14,469 nucleotides of DNA from Solirubrobacteraceae bacterium (GTDB lineage: Bacteria > Actinomycetota > Thermoleophilia > Solirubrobacterales > Solirubrobacteraceae). Below, one piece after another: positions 6,535-13,501 of the stretch. A program made the translations under genes and the position numbers. Location of the stretch: positions 1-14,469 of the forward strand of contig JADGIB010000061.1 in the NCBI GenBank assembly GCA_019683665.1. Direction: 5' to 3'. Numbering within the stretch: position 1 is the stretch's first letter; every line of letters starts with the position of its first letter. The notes beneath the pieces were generated by a model that worked only from the letters and a program-made list of their open reading frames with translations, had not been told where the DNA came from and made no database searches.

Positions 6535-8003
6535 GCGCCCCGCCCCGGCTCGCCGCCCGCACGCTGCGCTCGCTCGCGTGGGCGTACGGCTCCTACGTCG
6601 GCGGCCGCGCCCTCGTCCTCGTCAGCACCGTCGTCCTCGCCCGGCTGCTGACGCCGGCCGACTTCGGCGTCGTCGCGCTCGCGCTGACGTTCATGGTCTT
6701 CCTCGACACGGTCAAGGACCTCGGGCTCGGCCAGGCGCTCATCGTCGCCCCCGACGACGAGCTCGCCGAGCGCGCCCAGACCGCGTTCGGCTGGTCGCTG
6801 ACGATCGGCGCCGGCCTCAGCGCGGCGACGATCGCGATCTCGCCGCTGGCGGCCGCGTTCTTCGACGCCCCCGCCCTCGCCGCGATCCTCGCCGTCCTCG
6901 GCCTGAACTTCCTGCTGCGGTCGGTCGGCGCCACCCACTACGCGCTCGCCCGCCGGGCGCTCGACTTCCGCTCGCGGACGCTGGCCGAGCTGGCCGACGC
7001 GAGCGTGCGCGGCGTCGCCTCGATCACGCTCGCGCTCGCCGGGCTGGGGGCCTGGAGCCTCGTCCTCGGCTACCTGCTGGGGACGAGCGCGCTCGTGGCG
7101 ACGATCTGGTCGCGGGTCGCGTTCCGCCCGCGGCTGCGGCTGCAGCGGGCGCACCTGCGCGAGCTGCTGACGTTCGGCGGCACGCTCACCGTCGTCGACA
7201 TCGGGCACGCGCTCGCGCACGAGATCGACTACCTGTTCATCGCCCGCATCCTCGGCGTCGCCCCGCTCGGCCTCTACTCGGTCGGCTTCCGCCTACCGGA
7301 GCTGCTCATCGTCAACCTTGCCGTCGTCGCCGGCACCGTCCTCTTCCCGGCCTACGCGCTGCTCGACCCCGACCGCCTGCGGGAGGCGTTCCTCGTCTCG
7401 CTGCGCTACACGGCGCTGCTCGTCCTGCCGGTCGCCGTCGGGCTCGTCCTCCTCGCGCGGCCGGTCGTCCTCGTCCTCTTCGGCGAGCGCTGGGAGGCGG
7501 CGATCCCGGTCATGCAGGTGCTCGCCGCCTACGCGGTCGTCGTGACGCTGAACGTCCCGGCCGGCACCGTCTACAAGGTCACCGGCCGGCCCTGGATCCT
7601 CATCGCGTTCACCGTCCCGTACGTCGCCGTCCTCGCGCTCGCGCTCACGTTCCTCACCCACCTGGGGATCGTCGCGGTCGCGATCGTCATGGCCGGCCTG
7701 CAGGGGCTGTTCGCGGCCGCGGGCCTGCTCGTGAGCGCCCGCATCCTCGAGCTGACGCCCGGGCGGATCCTCGGGACGCTCGCCGGCCCGGCCGCGGCCG
7801 CGACGACGATGGCGGTCGCGATCGCGTTCGTCGCCCGGGTCGTGACCGAGCCGACGGCGCTGCTGCTCGCCGGCGGCGTGGCCGGCGCGGCCGGCTACGC
7901 CCTCGGCGTGTGGACGTTCGCCGGCGACGCCGTCGGGCGCCTGCGCGAGATGGCCTTCGGGCGGCGGACGACGCGGCCGGCGGCCCCGACCTTGAGCCGG
8001 TAG
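6531..8003 (+). CDS. Wzx-type polysaccharide flippase (MOP superfamily)
   Basis: Predicted 490 residues with about 12-14 membrane segments spread along the whole length. Family marks include the opening segment ARLLTPADFGVVALA (37-51), RRALDFRSRTLAEL (141-154), the EIDYLFIARILGVAPLGLYS region (231-250) and GERWEAAIPVMQ (318-329), as in the WzxC/TuaB-like branch of polysaccharide exporters. It should move undecaprenyl-linked repeat units across the cytoplasmic membrane for the Wzy-like enzyme encoded in unit A. The GTG start at 6531 overlaps the stop of the preceding GT4 (GTGA), with no Shine-Dalgarno of its own, which implies coupling. The last 109 bases lie opposite the 3' end of the deacetylase gene at 7895-8692, so there is no intergenic terminator between these convergent genes. 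Confidence 0.9.
   Translation: MSAPPRLAARTLRSLAWAYGSYVGGRALVLVSTVVLARLLTPADFGVVALALTFMVFLDTVKDLGLGQALIVAPDDELAERAQTAFGWSLTIGAGLSAATIAISPLAAAFFDAPALAAILAVLGLNFLLRSVGATHYALARRALDFRSRTLAELADASVRGVASITLALAGLGAWSLVLGYLLGTSALVATIWSRVAFRPRLRLQRAHLRELLTFGGTLTVVDIGHALAHEIDYLFIARILGVAPLGLYSVGFRLPELLIVNLAVVAGTVLFPAYALLDPDRLREAFLVSLRYTALLVLPVAVGLVLLARPVVLVLFGERWEAAIPVMQVLAAYAVVVTLNVPAGTVYKVTGRPWILIAFTVPYVAVLALALTFLTHLGIVAVAIVMAGLQGLFAAAGLLVSARILELTPGRILGTLAGPAAAATTMAVAIAFVARVVTEPTALLLAGGVAGAAGYALGVWTFAGDAVGRLREMAFGRRTTRPAAPTLSR
7895..8003. other. Convergent coding overlap of flippase and deacetylase 3' ends
   Basis: The flippase (plus) stops at 8003 and the deacetylase (minus) stops at 7895, so 109 bases code on both strands. 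Third codon positions of the two frames fall on the same base pairs, so both readings show all-G/C wobble positions and GC3 cannot say which tail is under selection. Either tail may be nonessential; both conserved domains end before or near the overlap. Confidence 0.75.
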
Positions 8004-8692
8004 CGCAGCGGGCCGTCGGCGCGGTAGACGCCGATCCGCGGCAGCGTCAGCCGCCGTCGGCCGACCGGCGCCGCCGGCCAGCGCGGCGCGCCGCCCGGCA
8101 GCGTCACCCCGGTCGCGTACCCGGCCGCCTCGGCCGCGCGCACGACGCGGTCGTCGTGGGCGCCGAACGGGTAGGCGATCGACGCGCACGGCCGGTCGAG
8201 CAGCCGCTCGAGCGCGACGCGCGACTCGACGAGCTCGGTGCGCAGCTCGTCGTCGTCGAGCTCCGGCAGCCACGGGTGCGTGCACGTGTGCGCGCCGACC
8301 TCCCAGCCGCGGGCGGCGACGTCGACGAGCTGCGCCGGCGTCATCGGGTCCAGCTCGGCCGCGTCGGGGCCGAGCAGGTGGTGGCGCACCTCCGGCCAGT
8401 GCATCCGCTCGCCGGAGAAGACGTAGGCGGTCGGCGCGTAGACGGTCGCGACGACGCCGAGGCGCTCGAGGACCGGGAGCGCGAGGCGGTGCACGGAGGC
8501 GAGCGCGTCGTCGAACGTGACGACGAGCAGCCGCCGGCCGGGCGGGGCGCTCACCGCCTCGGCGACGGTCGCGGGCCGGTGGCCGCGGCGCAGGAAGTGG
8601 GTCACCTGGGCCTCCAGCTGCCGCGGGGTGACCGCCATCGGCGAGCGCCACGTCGGGCTGACGCCGTGGTAGCAGAGCGCGACGACGCTCAT
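7895..8692 (-). CDS. NodB-type polysaccharide deacetylase, last gene of unit C
   Basis: Predicted 265 residues. It should hydrolyse N- or O-acetyl groups on a glycan with a metal cofactor. NodB motifs are present: LCYHGV (6-11); TFDD (59-62), the catalytic and metal Asp pair, with Ala where most members have Gly; HTCTHP (135-140), the two metal-binding His; AYPFGAHDD (173-181); and LPRIGV (217-222). The start ATG 8692 overlaps the TGA of the GT4 gene (ATGA), with only GGGGCGG upstream. No signal peptide is seen, so it either acts inside the cell on lipid-linked intermediates or is exported by an unrecognised route. The last 36 or so residues (from about 230) are encoded opposite the flippase 3' end. 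The catalytic domain is complete before that point, and the tail is rich in Arg and Pro. Confidence 0.87.
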   Translation of the reverse strand: MSVVALCYHGVSPTWRSPMAVTPRQLEAQVTHFLRRGHRPATVAEAVSAPPGRRLLVVTFDDALASVHRLALPVLERLGVVATVYAPTAYVFSGERMHWPEVRHHLLGPDAAELDPMTPAQLVDVAARGWEVGAHTCTHPWLPELDDDELRTELVESRVALERLLDRPCASIAYPFGAHDDRVVRAAEAAGYATGVTLPGGAPRWPAAPVGRRRLTLPRIGVYRADGPLRYRLKVGAAGRVVRRPKAISRRRPTASPANVHTPRA

Positions 8693-9864
8693 GCCGCCCC
8701 GATGAAGGCCGCGACGCGGCCCGTCTCCGCCTCGATCGTGTGCTCGCGCGCGAGCGCGAGGCCCGTCTCGACCATCCGGAGGCGGCGCGCGTCGTCGTCG
8801 AGGACGCGGCCGATCGCGGCGGCCGCCGCCTCGGCGTCGCCGGGCGGGATCAGCTCGACCGCCTCGCCGGCCGCGGCGCGGATGCCGCCGACGTCGGTGG
8901 CGACGACCGGCAGGCCGGCGGCGAACGCCTCGAACAGGACCTGCGGCAGCCCCTCGGTCCACGACACGTGGAGGAGGACGTCGCTGTCGCGGTACTGCTC
9001 GCGCAGGCCGCCGTCGAACGGCACGTAGCCGAGCAGCTGGGCGCGGTCGGCCACGCCGAGCTTGGCCAGGCGACGCTCCAGCGGCTCGCGCAGCGGCCCC
9101 TCGCCGCAGACGACGAGCCGCACGCGGCGGCCCTCGGCGACGAGCCGGGCGAGGACGTCGGCCAGCAGCAGCGGGTTCTTCTCGGTCTCCAGCCGCCCGA
9201 CGCTGAGGATGCGGACCTCCGGCTCGTCGGGCAGCCCGACGCGGGCGCTGCCGACCCGCAGCGCCGGCGGGCGGGGCGCGCCGGTCGCGACCTCCTCGGC
9301 GCGGATGAGCGAGATCGCGACCGCCAGCAGCCGCCGCGACCGGCGGTACTGGCGCTCGAGGTCGGGGCCGACGACGACGACCGACAGCCCGCGGCCGAGA
9401 CCGCGCCAGGCCGCCTCGAGGACGGCCCCGGCCGCCCACAGCCAGCGCCGGCGCGGGTGGCGGCTGCGCAGGTAGTCGCGCGTCGACTGGCGCACGCCGA
9501 GGACGACGCGGCGGCCGCGCAGCCGGGCGGCGAGCGCGAACCCGAGCGCGAGCGGGTGCGGCCCCAGCAGCCAGACGGCGTCGAGGTCGTCGAGCGCGCG
9601 CCAGAAGCGGCGCAGCGACGCGACCGCCTGCCCGCCCGACTGGCGCGGGTCGGTGAGCGCCTCGTAGAACGGCAGCTCGACGAACCGGACCGCGTCGTCG
9701 AGGCGGTAGCGGGCGCGCCCGGGCCGCGGGTCGACGCGCCCGAGGACGGTGAGGCCGCCGGTGCGCGCCGCCAGCTCGTTGACGAAGAGCGCGAACGCGC
9801 GCTCGGCGTAGACGCCGTCGCCGTCGCGGCGGTAGGCGTAGTCGGTGTAGACGCCGAGCCTCAC
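8689..9864 (-). CDS. Family 4 glycosyltransferase in unit C
   Basis: Predicted 391 residues with a GT-B fold. The N-terminal half starts VRLGVYTDYAY with a YRRDGDGVYAE loop (11-21). The C-terminal half is a textbook GT4 donor domain: SVGRLETEKNP (221-231), VCGEGP (252-257), LLGYVPFD (277-284) and TEGLPQVLFEAFAAGLPV (303-320) with the EX7E pair E304/E312, then VVATDVGGI (320-328). It adds a sugar with retention of configuration. The start GTG 9864 overlaps the stop of the GNAT gene (GTGA) and has GGAGG 3 bases upstream at 9868-9872. The gene sits between an acetyltransferase and a deacetylase, so its product may add the residue that these enzymes modify; this is inferred from order alone. Confidence 0.9.
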   Translation of the reverse strand: MRLGVYTDYAYRRDGDGVYAERAFALFVNELAARTGGLTVLGRVDPRPGRARYRLDDAVRFVELPFYEALTDPRQSGGQAVASLRRFWRALDDLDAVWLLGPHPLALGFALAARLRGRRVVLGVRQSTRDYLRSRHPRRRWLWAAGAVLEAAWRGLGRGLSVVVVGPDLERQYRRSRRLLAVAISLIRAEEVATGAPRPPALRVGSARVGLPDEPEVRILSVGRLETEKNPLLLADVLARLVAEGRRVRLVVCGEGPLREPLERRLAKLGVADRAQLLGYVPFDGGLREQYRDSDVLLHVSWTEGLPQVLFEAFAAGLPVVATDVGGIRAAAGEAVELIPPGDAEAAAAAIGRVLDDDARRLRMVETGLALAREHTIEAETGRVAAFIGAA

Positions 9865-10553
9865 CGGCCTCCGAGCTGGGCGGCCAGCAGCTGCGCGACG
9901 CGCTCGCCGCCCGGGAGCGGCTCGACGCGGACGCGCCGGAACGGGCCGATCCGCCGCACGCTCGTCATCGCGACCTCGGCGGCGCCCATCTTCTGCGCCC
10001 AGCGGCGCGCGCGCACGTTGCGGACGTCGACGCGGCTGATCGGCGCCTCGAACCCGGCCGCCTTCTCGATCGCGGTGATGTGGCGGACCGCGGCGAGGGC
10101 GATCCCGCTGCCGCGGTGGGCGGGCGCGGCGATCGAGTCCTCGAACGAGACGAGCTCGGGCGGGAGCTCCAGCCAGCCGCCGGGCGCGCTGGCCAGCGGG
10201 ACGCGGTCGACGTGGATCCAGGTCGAGAACGCGAGCTCGTCTCCGCAGGTGGCGACGTACAGGCGCGCGCCGCCGGCGAGGTAGGCGCGGCCGGTCGCCG
10301 GGGCGATCCCGCCGATCGCGGCGAGCGCGTCGAGGTCGTCCTCGCCGCCGCGGCGCAGCGCGTAGCCGTCGGGCATCGGCCCCGGGTCGTCGAAGTCCAT
10401 CTGGGTCCAGATGTGCTCCTCGCGCGCGTAGACGCGGCGCACGAGGGGCGCGACCGCGTAGCGGTGGACGCGCTCGAGCGTGCCGCGGACGCCGTTGCGG
10501 GACAGGGACGTCAGCGCCCGCCGGGCGGGATGGGGAAGGGCGTGGTCGGTCAT
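9861..10553 (-). CDS. GNAT-family acetyltransferase
   Basis: Predicted 230 residues. The N-terminal 45 or so are basic and helical with no recognised domain, followed by a GNAT fold. Acetyl-CoA-binding motif A is HRGSGIALAAVRHI (146-159, R/QxxGxG/A type), preceded by the strand ELVSFEDSIAAP (133-144). Motif B is VDVRNVRARRWAQKMGAAE (175-193), with the Asn and the 'kmGa' ending typical of the fold. It probably acetylates an amino or hydroxyl group of a sugar or a sugar nucleotide, but the substrate is not readable from sequence. The ATG at 10553 overlaps the TGA of the upstream deacetylase (ATGA) and has GAGG at 10559-10562. An upstream extension of 20 codons exists but lies inside the deacetylase gene. 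Confidence 0.82.
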   Translation of the reverse strand: MTDHALPHPARRALTSLSRNGVRGTLERVHRYAVAPLVRRVYAREEHIWTQMDFDDPGPMPDGYALRRGGEDDLDALAAIGGIAPATGRAYLAGGARLYVATCGDELAFSTWIHVDRVPLASAPGGWLELPPELVSFEDSIAAPAHRGSGIALAAVRHITAIEKAAGFEAPISRVDVRNVRARRWAQKMGAAEVAMTSVRRIGPFRRVRVEPLPGGERVAQLLAAQLGGR

Positions 10554-11512
10554 GACGGCCTCGTGAAGAGCTGGGGCAGGGCGAGCATGGCGCGGAGCAT
10601 CCTTTCGTCGCATCGCGGCCCGACGTGCGTGCGCGGCACGTCCGCCGGGTCCCAGGTGCCGCTGGGCTGGTATCCGCCGTAGAAGCTGAAGGCCGCGGCC
10701 ACCCCACGACCGGTGAGAAGCCTCCCCGTGGCCTGGGTGAATGCCTCACGGTCCCCGACGGGGTAGGCGAACCAGCGCATCGGCTCGCCGAGCTCGGCCT
10801 CCAGGCGGGCCGCGCACCCGTCGATCTCGGCCGCCTGCGCCTCGAGCGGCAGCGTCGCCAGGATCGGGTGGTCGACGGTGTGGCCGCCGATCCACATCCC
10901 GGCGTCGCGCAGCTCGCGGGCCATGTCCCACGTCATCCACTCGCCGGCGGCGGCGGCCGGCGGGCAGCGCCCGGCGCCGGTCCGCTCGGCGACCTCGTTG
11001 AGGAACGCCGCCGCCTGCGCCGGGCCCAGCGTCCGGTAGCGGGCGGTGAGCGCGGCGATCGCCGCCTCCGCGTCGCGCGGCGGCCGGCGGGCGTGGCGGA
11101 CCATCCAGGCCAGCTCGTCCCACCAGGCCGCCCGCGGCCGGTCGAGGAACCCGGTGGCCAGGAAGAACGTGGCGCGCAGCCCGTGGGCGCGCAGCAGCGG
11201 CAGCGCGATCTCGTGGTTGTCGCGGTAGCCGTCGTCGAAGGTGATCATCACGTGCCGGCCGCGGCCGGCGAGCGCGTCGGGCAGGTCGGGCGGCCCGATG
11301 ACGTCGGCCTCGCGGGCGAGCACGCGCAGGTGCGCGTCGAGCGCGTCGGCGCTCGCGCTCCACAGGCGGTGGTCGAACGGGCTGCCGTGCGGGTCGCCGA
11401 CGCGGTGGTAGTTGAGGACGAGCACGCCCCGCCAGGCGGGCAGCGTGCGCAGGCGCCGCAGCGGGCGGCGCTCGAGCAGCGCGGCGGCGTGCTCGCGCTT
11501 GCCCGCGATCAC
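10550..11512 (-). CDS. NodB-type polysaccharide deacetylase, second gene of unit C
   Basis: Predicted 320 residues. It has the full set of NodB motifs: LNYHRVGD (33-40); ITFDDGYRDN (90-99) with the catalytic/metal Asp pair; GHTVDHP (210-216) with the two metal His; and WFAYPVGD (247-254). A longer insert between the first two motifs (about 125-190) distinguishes it from the shorter deacetylase at 7895-8692. The family removes acetyl groups from GlcNAc-type residues. No clear signal peptide is present; the hydrophobic stretch near 28-34 is the first beta strand. The GTG start at 11512 overlaps the stop of the FemAB-like gene (GTGA) and has a good GGAGG 5 bases upstream. Its neighbours on both sides are acyltransferase-fold genes, which suggests that acetyl or acyl groups are added and removed during assembly. 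Confidence 0.9.
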   Translation of the reverse strand: MIAGKREHAAALLERRPLRRLRTLPAWRGVLVLNYHRVGDPHGSPFDHRLWSASADALDAHLRVLAREADVIGPPDLPDALAGRGRHVMITFDDGYRDNHEIALPLLRAHGLRATFFLATGFLDRPRAAWWDELAWMVRHARRPPRDAEAAIAALTARYRTLGPAQAAAFLNEVAERTGAGRCPPAAAAGEWMTWDMARELRDAGMWIGGHTVDHPILATLPLEAQAAEIDGCAARLEAELGEPMRWFAYPVGDREAFTQATGRLLTGRGVAAAFSFYGGYQPSGTWDPADVPRTHVGPRCDERMLRAMLALPQLFTRPS

Positions 11513-12612
11513 GCCGGCCTCCGCAGGGCCCGGGCGGCGCGGGCGGCGCGGGCGGCCCGCATCCGCCAGGTGCCGCGCTCCAGGCGCGCCCACACGAGCC
11601 GCTCGCTGCCGGTCGCCAGCTCGCGCTTGTAGCGGGTGGCGGGGGCGAGGAAGTCGTAGTGGGTCAGGCCGCGCTCCCGGCAGGCGCGCATCGCGAGGAC
11701 GTGCGCGGCGTGGCCGGCGCGCAGCTTGTTGTCCTCGTAGCGGCGCAGCCCGCCCTGGTAGAAGAGCAGCCGCCCGTCCTCGATGAGCCCGTACAGGCAG
11801 GCGACGGTCTCGTCGCCGCGGCGGACCCGCACGAGCGCGACCTGGCGGCGGGGCAGCAGCCGCGCGACGAGCGTGCGGTGGAAGGCCGTGAAGCGGCGGC
11901 TGGCGAACGCGCCCGGCTCGCCGCGCTCGCGCCAGTGGAGCTGGTGCAGGTCGATGAGCTCGTCGAGGACGTCGCGGGCCTGCTCGCCGGTCTCGGCCCA
12001 CTCGACGTCGAGCGGGCCGAACGCGCGCAGCGTCCGCTGCACCCGCCGCCGCCGGGAGCCGTCGAGCGCGTCGAGGACGTCGTCGCCGACGCGCAGGTCG
12101 GTGACCGGGCACTCCTCGGTGTGGACCTGGGCGGCGGGGAGCGCGGCGAGCAGGTCGGCGGCGTCGCCGGGGAGCAGCCCGTCGAGGTGGAGGCGGTCCC
12201 AGCCGCGCTCGCGGGCGAGCATCCGGGCCAGCGCCTGCGCGAACGCGGGGCGGTCGTCGGGCGCGGCGAGCAGCCGGTTGCGCTCGACGAAGACCGAGCT
12301 GCCGGGCGGCTCGCCGGCGGTGCCGACGTGGACGGTGCGGGCCCGCAGCCGGCGCCCGGCGCCGGCGGTGACGAGGGCGATCGCGCGCGGGAGCCCGTTG
12401 CGCTCGCCGACGACGAAGCGGTGGTCCACGACGTCGCCGTAGTGCTCCAGCCACGTGCTCGTCCAGGCCCACGAGCAGGTGAGGCCGGTCGTGCCGAGGT
12501 CGTCCTCCAGGCTGCGCCACACGGCGCCGGCGGCGCGCCGGCGCGAGGACGGGATGACGTGCAGGCGGATCGTGCTCGGGGCCGTGACGGTCGGCGAGCT
12601 GATGGCGGGCAC
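11509..12612 (-). CDS. FemAB/CelD-like GNAT-fold acyltransferase (Acetyltransf_6 type), first gene of unit C
   Basis: Predicted 367 residues. It has two GNAT-like halves, as in FemAB/BioF2/CelD-like proteins often found in polysaccharide loci. Visible marks are SWAWTSTWLEHYGD (47-60), SRRRRVQRTLRAF (186-198), LHQLHWRERGEPGAF (222-236), FYQGGLRRYEDNKLRAGHA (284-302) and RGLTHYDFLAPATRYKREL (314-332), the last two matching the family's C-terminal acyl-donor region. The substrate is unknown; transfer of an acyl or aminoacyl group to a sugar is the usual guess. GTG 12612 is chosen because the frame upstream runs into the start region of the opposite methyltransferase gene and reads MGMGMGM, an antisense artefact. 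A weak GAGAG lies 7 bases before the GTG. The tail is an Arg-Ala-Ala repeat (about 353-362) made by a 9-base DNA repeat. Confidence 0.83.
   Translation of the reverse strand: MPAISSPTVTAPSTIRLHVIPSSRRRAAGAVWRSLEDDLGTTGLTCSWAWTSTWLEHYGDVVDHRFVVGERNGLPRAIALVTAGAGRRLRARTVHVGTAGEPPGSSVFVERNRLLAAPDDRPAFAQALARMLARERGWDRLHLDGLLPGDAADLLAALPAAQVHTEECPVTDLRVGDDVLDALDGSRRRRVQRTLRAFGPLDVEWAETGEQARDVLDELIDLHQLHWRERGEPGAFASRRFTAFHRTLVARLLPRRQVALVRVRRGDETVACLYGLIEDGRLLFYQGGLRRYEDNKLRAGHAAHVLAMRACRERGLTHYDFLAPATRYKRELATGSERLVWARLERGTWRMRAARAARAARALRRPA
11518..11522 (-). promoter_or_regulatory. Shine-Dalgarno site that sets the deacetylase start
   Basis: On the minus strand this is GGAGG, 5 bases before the GTG at 11512. 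It lies in the last codons of the FemAB-like gene. It supports GTG 11512 as the start of the deacetylase rather than any of the in-frame codons far upstream, where the frame stays open only because of GC-rich antisense sequence. Confidence 0.6.
11531..11557. repeat. 9-base tandem repeat, three units
   Basis: On the plus strand the unit CGGGCGGCG is repeated about three times, the last copy imperfect at its final base. On the minus strand it encodes the Arg-Ala-Ala repeat near the C-terminus of the FemAB-like protein. Because the unit is a multiple of three, gain or loss of copies would keep the frame. It lies about 19 bases upstream of the deacetylase start codon. Confidence 0.7.
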
Positions 12613-12718
12613 GTCGACACTCTCGGCGATCGGCCCGCCGGCGCCTGGGGGCAATGTCCCGGGTCGAGGCGGAGGTTTCTCCAGGGCGGGCGGTCCCCGG
12701 GCCGCGCAGCATGGCGCC
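12613..12718. promoter_or_regulatory. Divergent intergenic region between units C and D
   Basis: These 106 bases separate the FemAB-like gene (minus) from the methyltransferase (plus) and should hold both promoters. I see no convincing -35/-10 pair. Two copies of the GTCCC(C)GGGxC element are present (12656-12665 and 12693-12703), as in the region 5262-5394. The second copy ends 15 bases before the first ATG of the methyltransferase. A GGAGG at 12671-12675 is too far from that ATG (about 43 bases) to be its ribosome site; it forms a short GGAG-GTTT-CTCC hairpin instead. The regulatory role is inferred. Confidence 0.5.
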
Positions 12719-12739
12719 ATGCCCATGCCCATGCCCATG
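12719..12739 (+). repeat. ATGCCC tandem repeat forming four in-frame start codons
   Basis: ATGCCC occurs three times in a row followed by a fourth ATG, giving start codons at 12719, 12725, 12731 and 12737, all in the methyltransferase frame (MPMPMPM). The 6-base unit preserves the frame if copies are gained or lost. No Shine-Dalgarno sequence lies at a suitable distance from any of them. Confidence 0.85.
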
Positions 12740-13501
12740 ACCGCCGACCGCCTGGATCGCGAGCGCGAGTTCCACGACCGGGCCTTCAGCGAGCAGACTC
12801 GCGCCGAGGTCGGGCGCTTCTACTCGGTCACCGGGGCGCTGCGCGCCTGGTACGAGAACGCGCTCGTCGAGCGCGCACCGGGCGCCCAGGCGCTCGAGTA
12901 CGGGTGCGGGCCCGGCAGCGCCGCCTACCTGCTGGCCGAGCACGGGGCGGTCGTGACCGGCATCGACCTGTCGCCGGTGGCGATCGACCTCGCCCGCCGC
13001 GAGGGGGAGCGGCGCTGGCTGGAGACGCGGCTCGACTTCCGCGTCATGGACGCCGAGCGGCTCGAGCTCGACGACGACGCCTTCGATCTCGTCTGCGGCA
13101 GCGGGATCCTCCACCACCTCGACCTCGAGAAGGCCTACGGCGAGATCGCCCGCGTGCTGCACCCGCGCGGGGCGGCGGTGTTCATCGAGCCGATGGGGCA
13201 CAACCCGCTCATCAACGCCTACCGCCGCCGCACGCCCCACCTGCGGACGGTCGACGAGCACCCGCTGCTCATGTCCGACCTGCGGATGGCGCGGCGCTGG
13301 TTCGGCGGCGTCGAGACCCGGTTCTTCACGCTGACGTCGCTGGCGGCGGTGCCGCTGCGCGACCGCCCGGCCTTCCCGGCGGTCGTGCGCGCGCTCGACC
13401 GCGTCGACGCCGGCCTGTTCCGGCTGCTGCCGCCGACGCGCCGACACGCCTGGATGGTCGGGATGGTCCTGACCGACCCGCGGCCCGGGGAGGCGGCGTG
13501 A
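12719..13501 (+). CDS. SAM-dependent class I methyltransferase (Methyltransf_11/25 type)
   Basis: Predicted 260 residues from the first ATG (254 from the fourth). The class I Rossmann core is clear: ALEYGCGPGSAAYL (58-71, SAM-binding motif I), VVTGIDLSPVAIDLAR (78-93) with the acidic ribose-binding Asp83, VMDAERLELDDDAFD (109-123), LVCGSGILHHL (124-134, with the ILHHL signature) and RVLHPRGAAVFIEP (145-158). About 100 C-terminal residues after the core probably form the substrate cap. In this setting it most likely O-methylates a sugar of the polysaccharide or its lipid-linked precursor, possibly as a chain-end cap; this is inferred from the neighbourhood. The start is ambiguous among four tandem ATGs (12719, 12725, 12731, 12737); the first is listed. 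Codons end almost entirely in G or C, as in the rest of the window, and TTG is absent. It ends in a GTGA overlap with the dehydrogenase. Confidence 0.88.
   Translation: MPMPMPMTADRLDREREFHDRAFSEQTRAEVGRFYSVTGALRAWYENALVERAPGAQALEYGCGPGSAAYLLAEHGAVVTGIDLSPVAIDLARREGERRWLETRLDFRVMDAERLELDDDAFDLVCGSGILHHLDLEKAYGEIARVLHPRGAAVFIEPMGHNPLINAYRRRTPHLRTVDEHPLLMSDLRMARRWFGGVETRFFTLTSLAAVPLRDRPAFPAVVRALDRVDAGLFRLLPPTRRHAWMVGMVLTDPRPGEAA

Noticed and set aside
8740..10284. Plus-strand open frame of 514 codons opposite the GT4 and GNAT genes
   Set aside because: Antisense shadow with no conserved motif; both minus-strand genes have complete catalytic signatures and ribosome sites.
10550..13447. A minus-strand open frame of 965 codons
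   Set aside because: Only 10550-11512 carries the deacetylase. The upstream part is an out-of-frame reading of the FemAB-like gene and antisense of the methyltransferase, with low-complexity Arg/Ala content.
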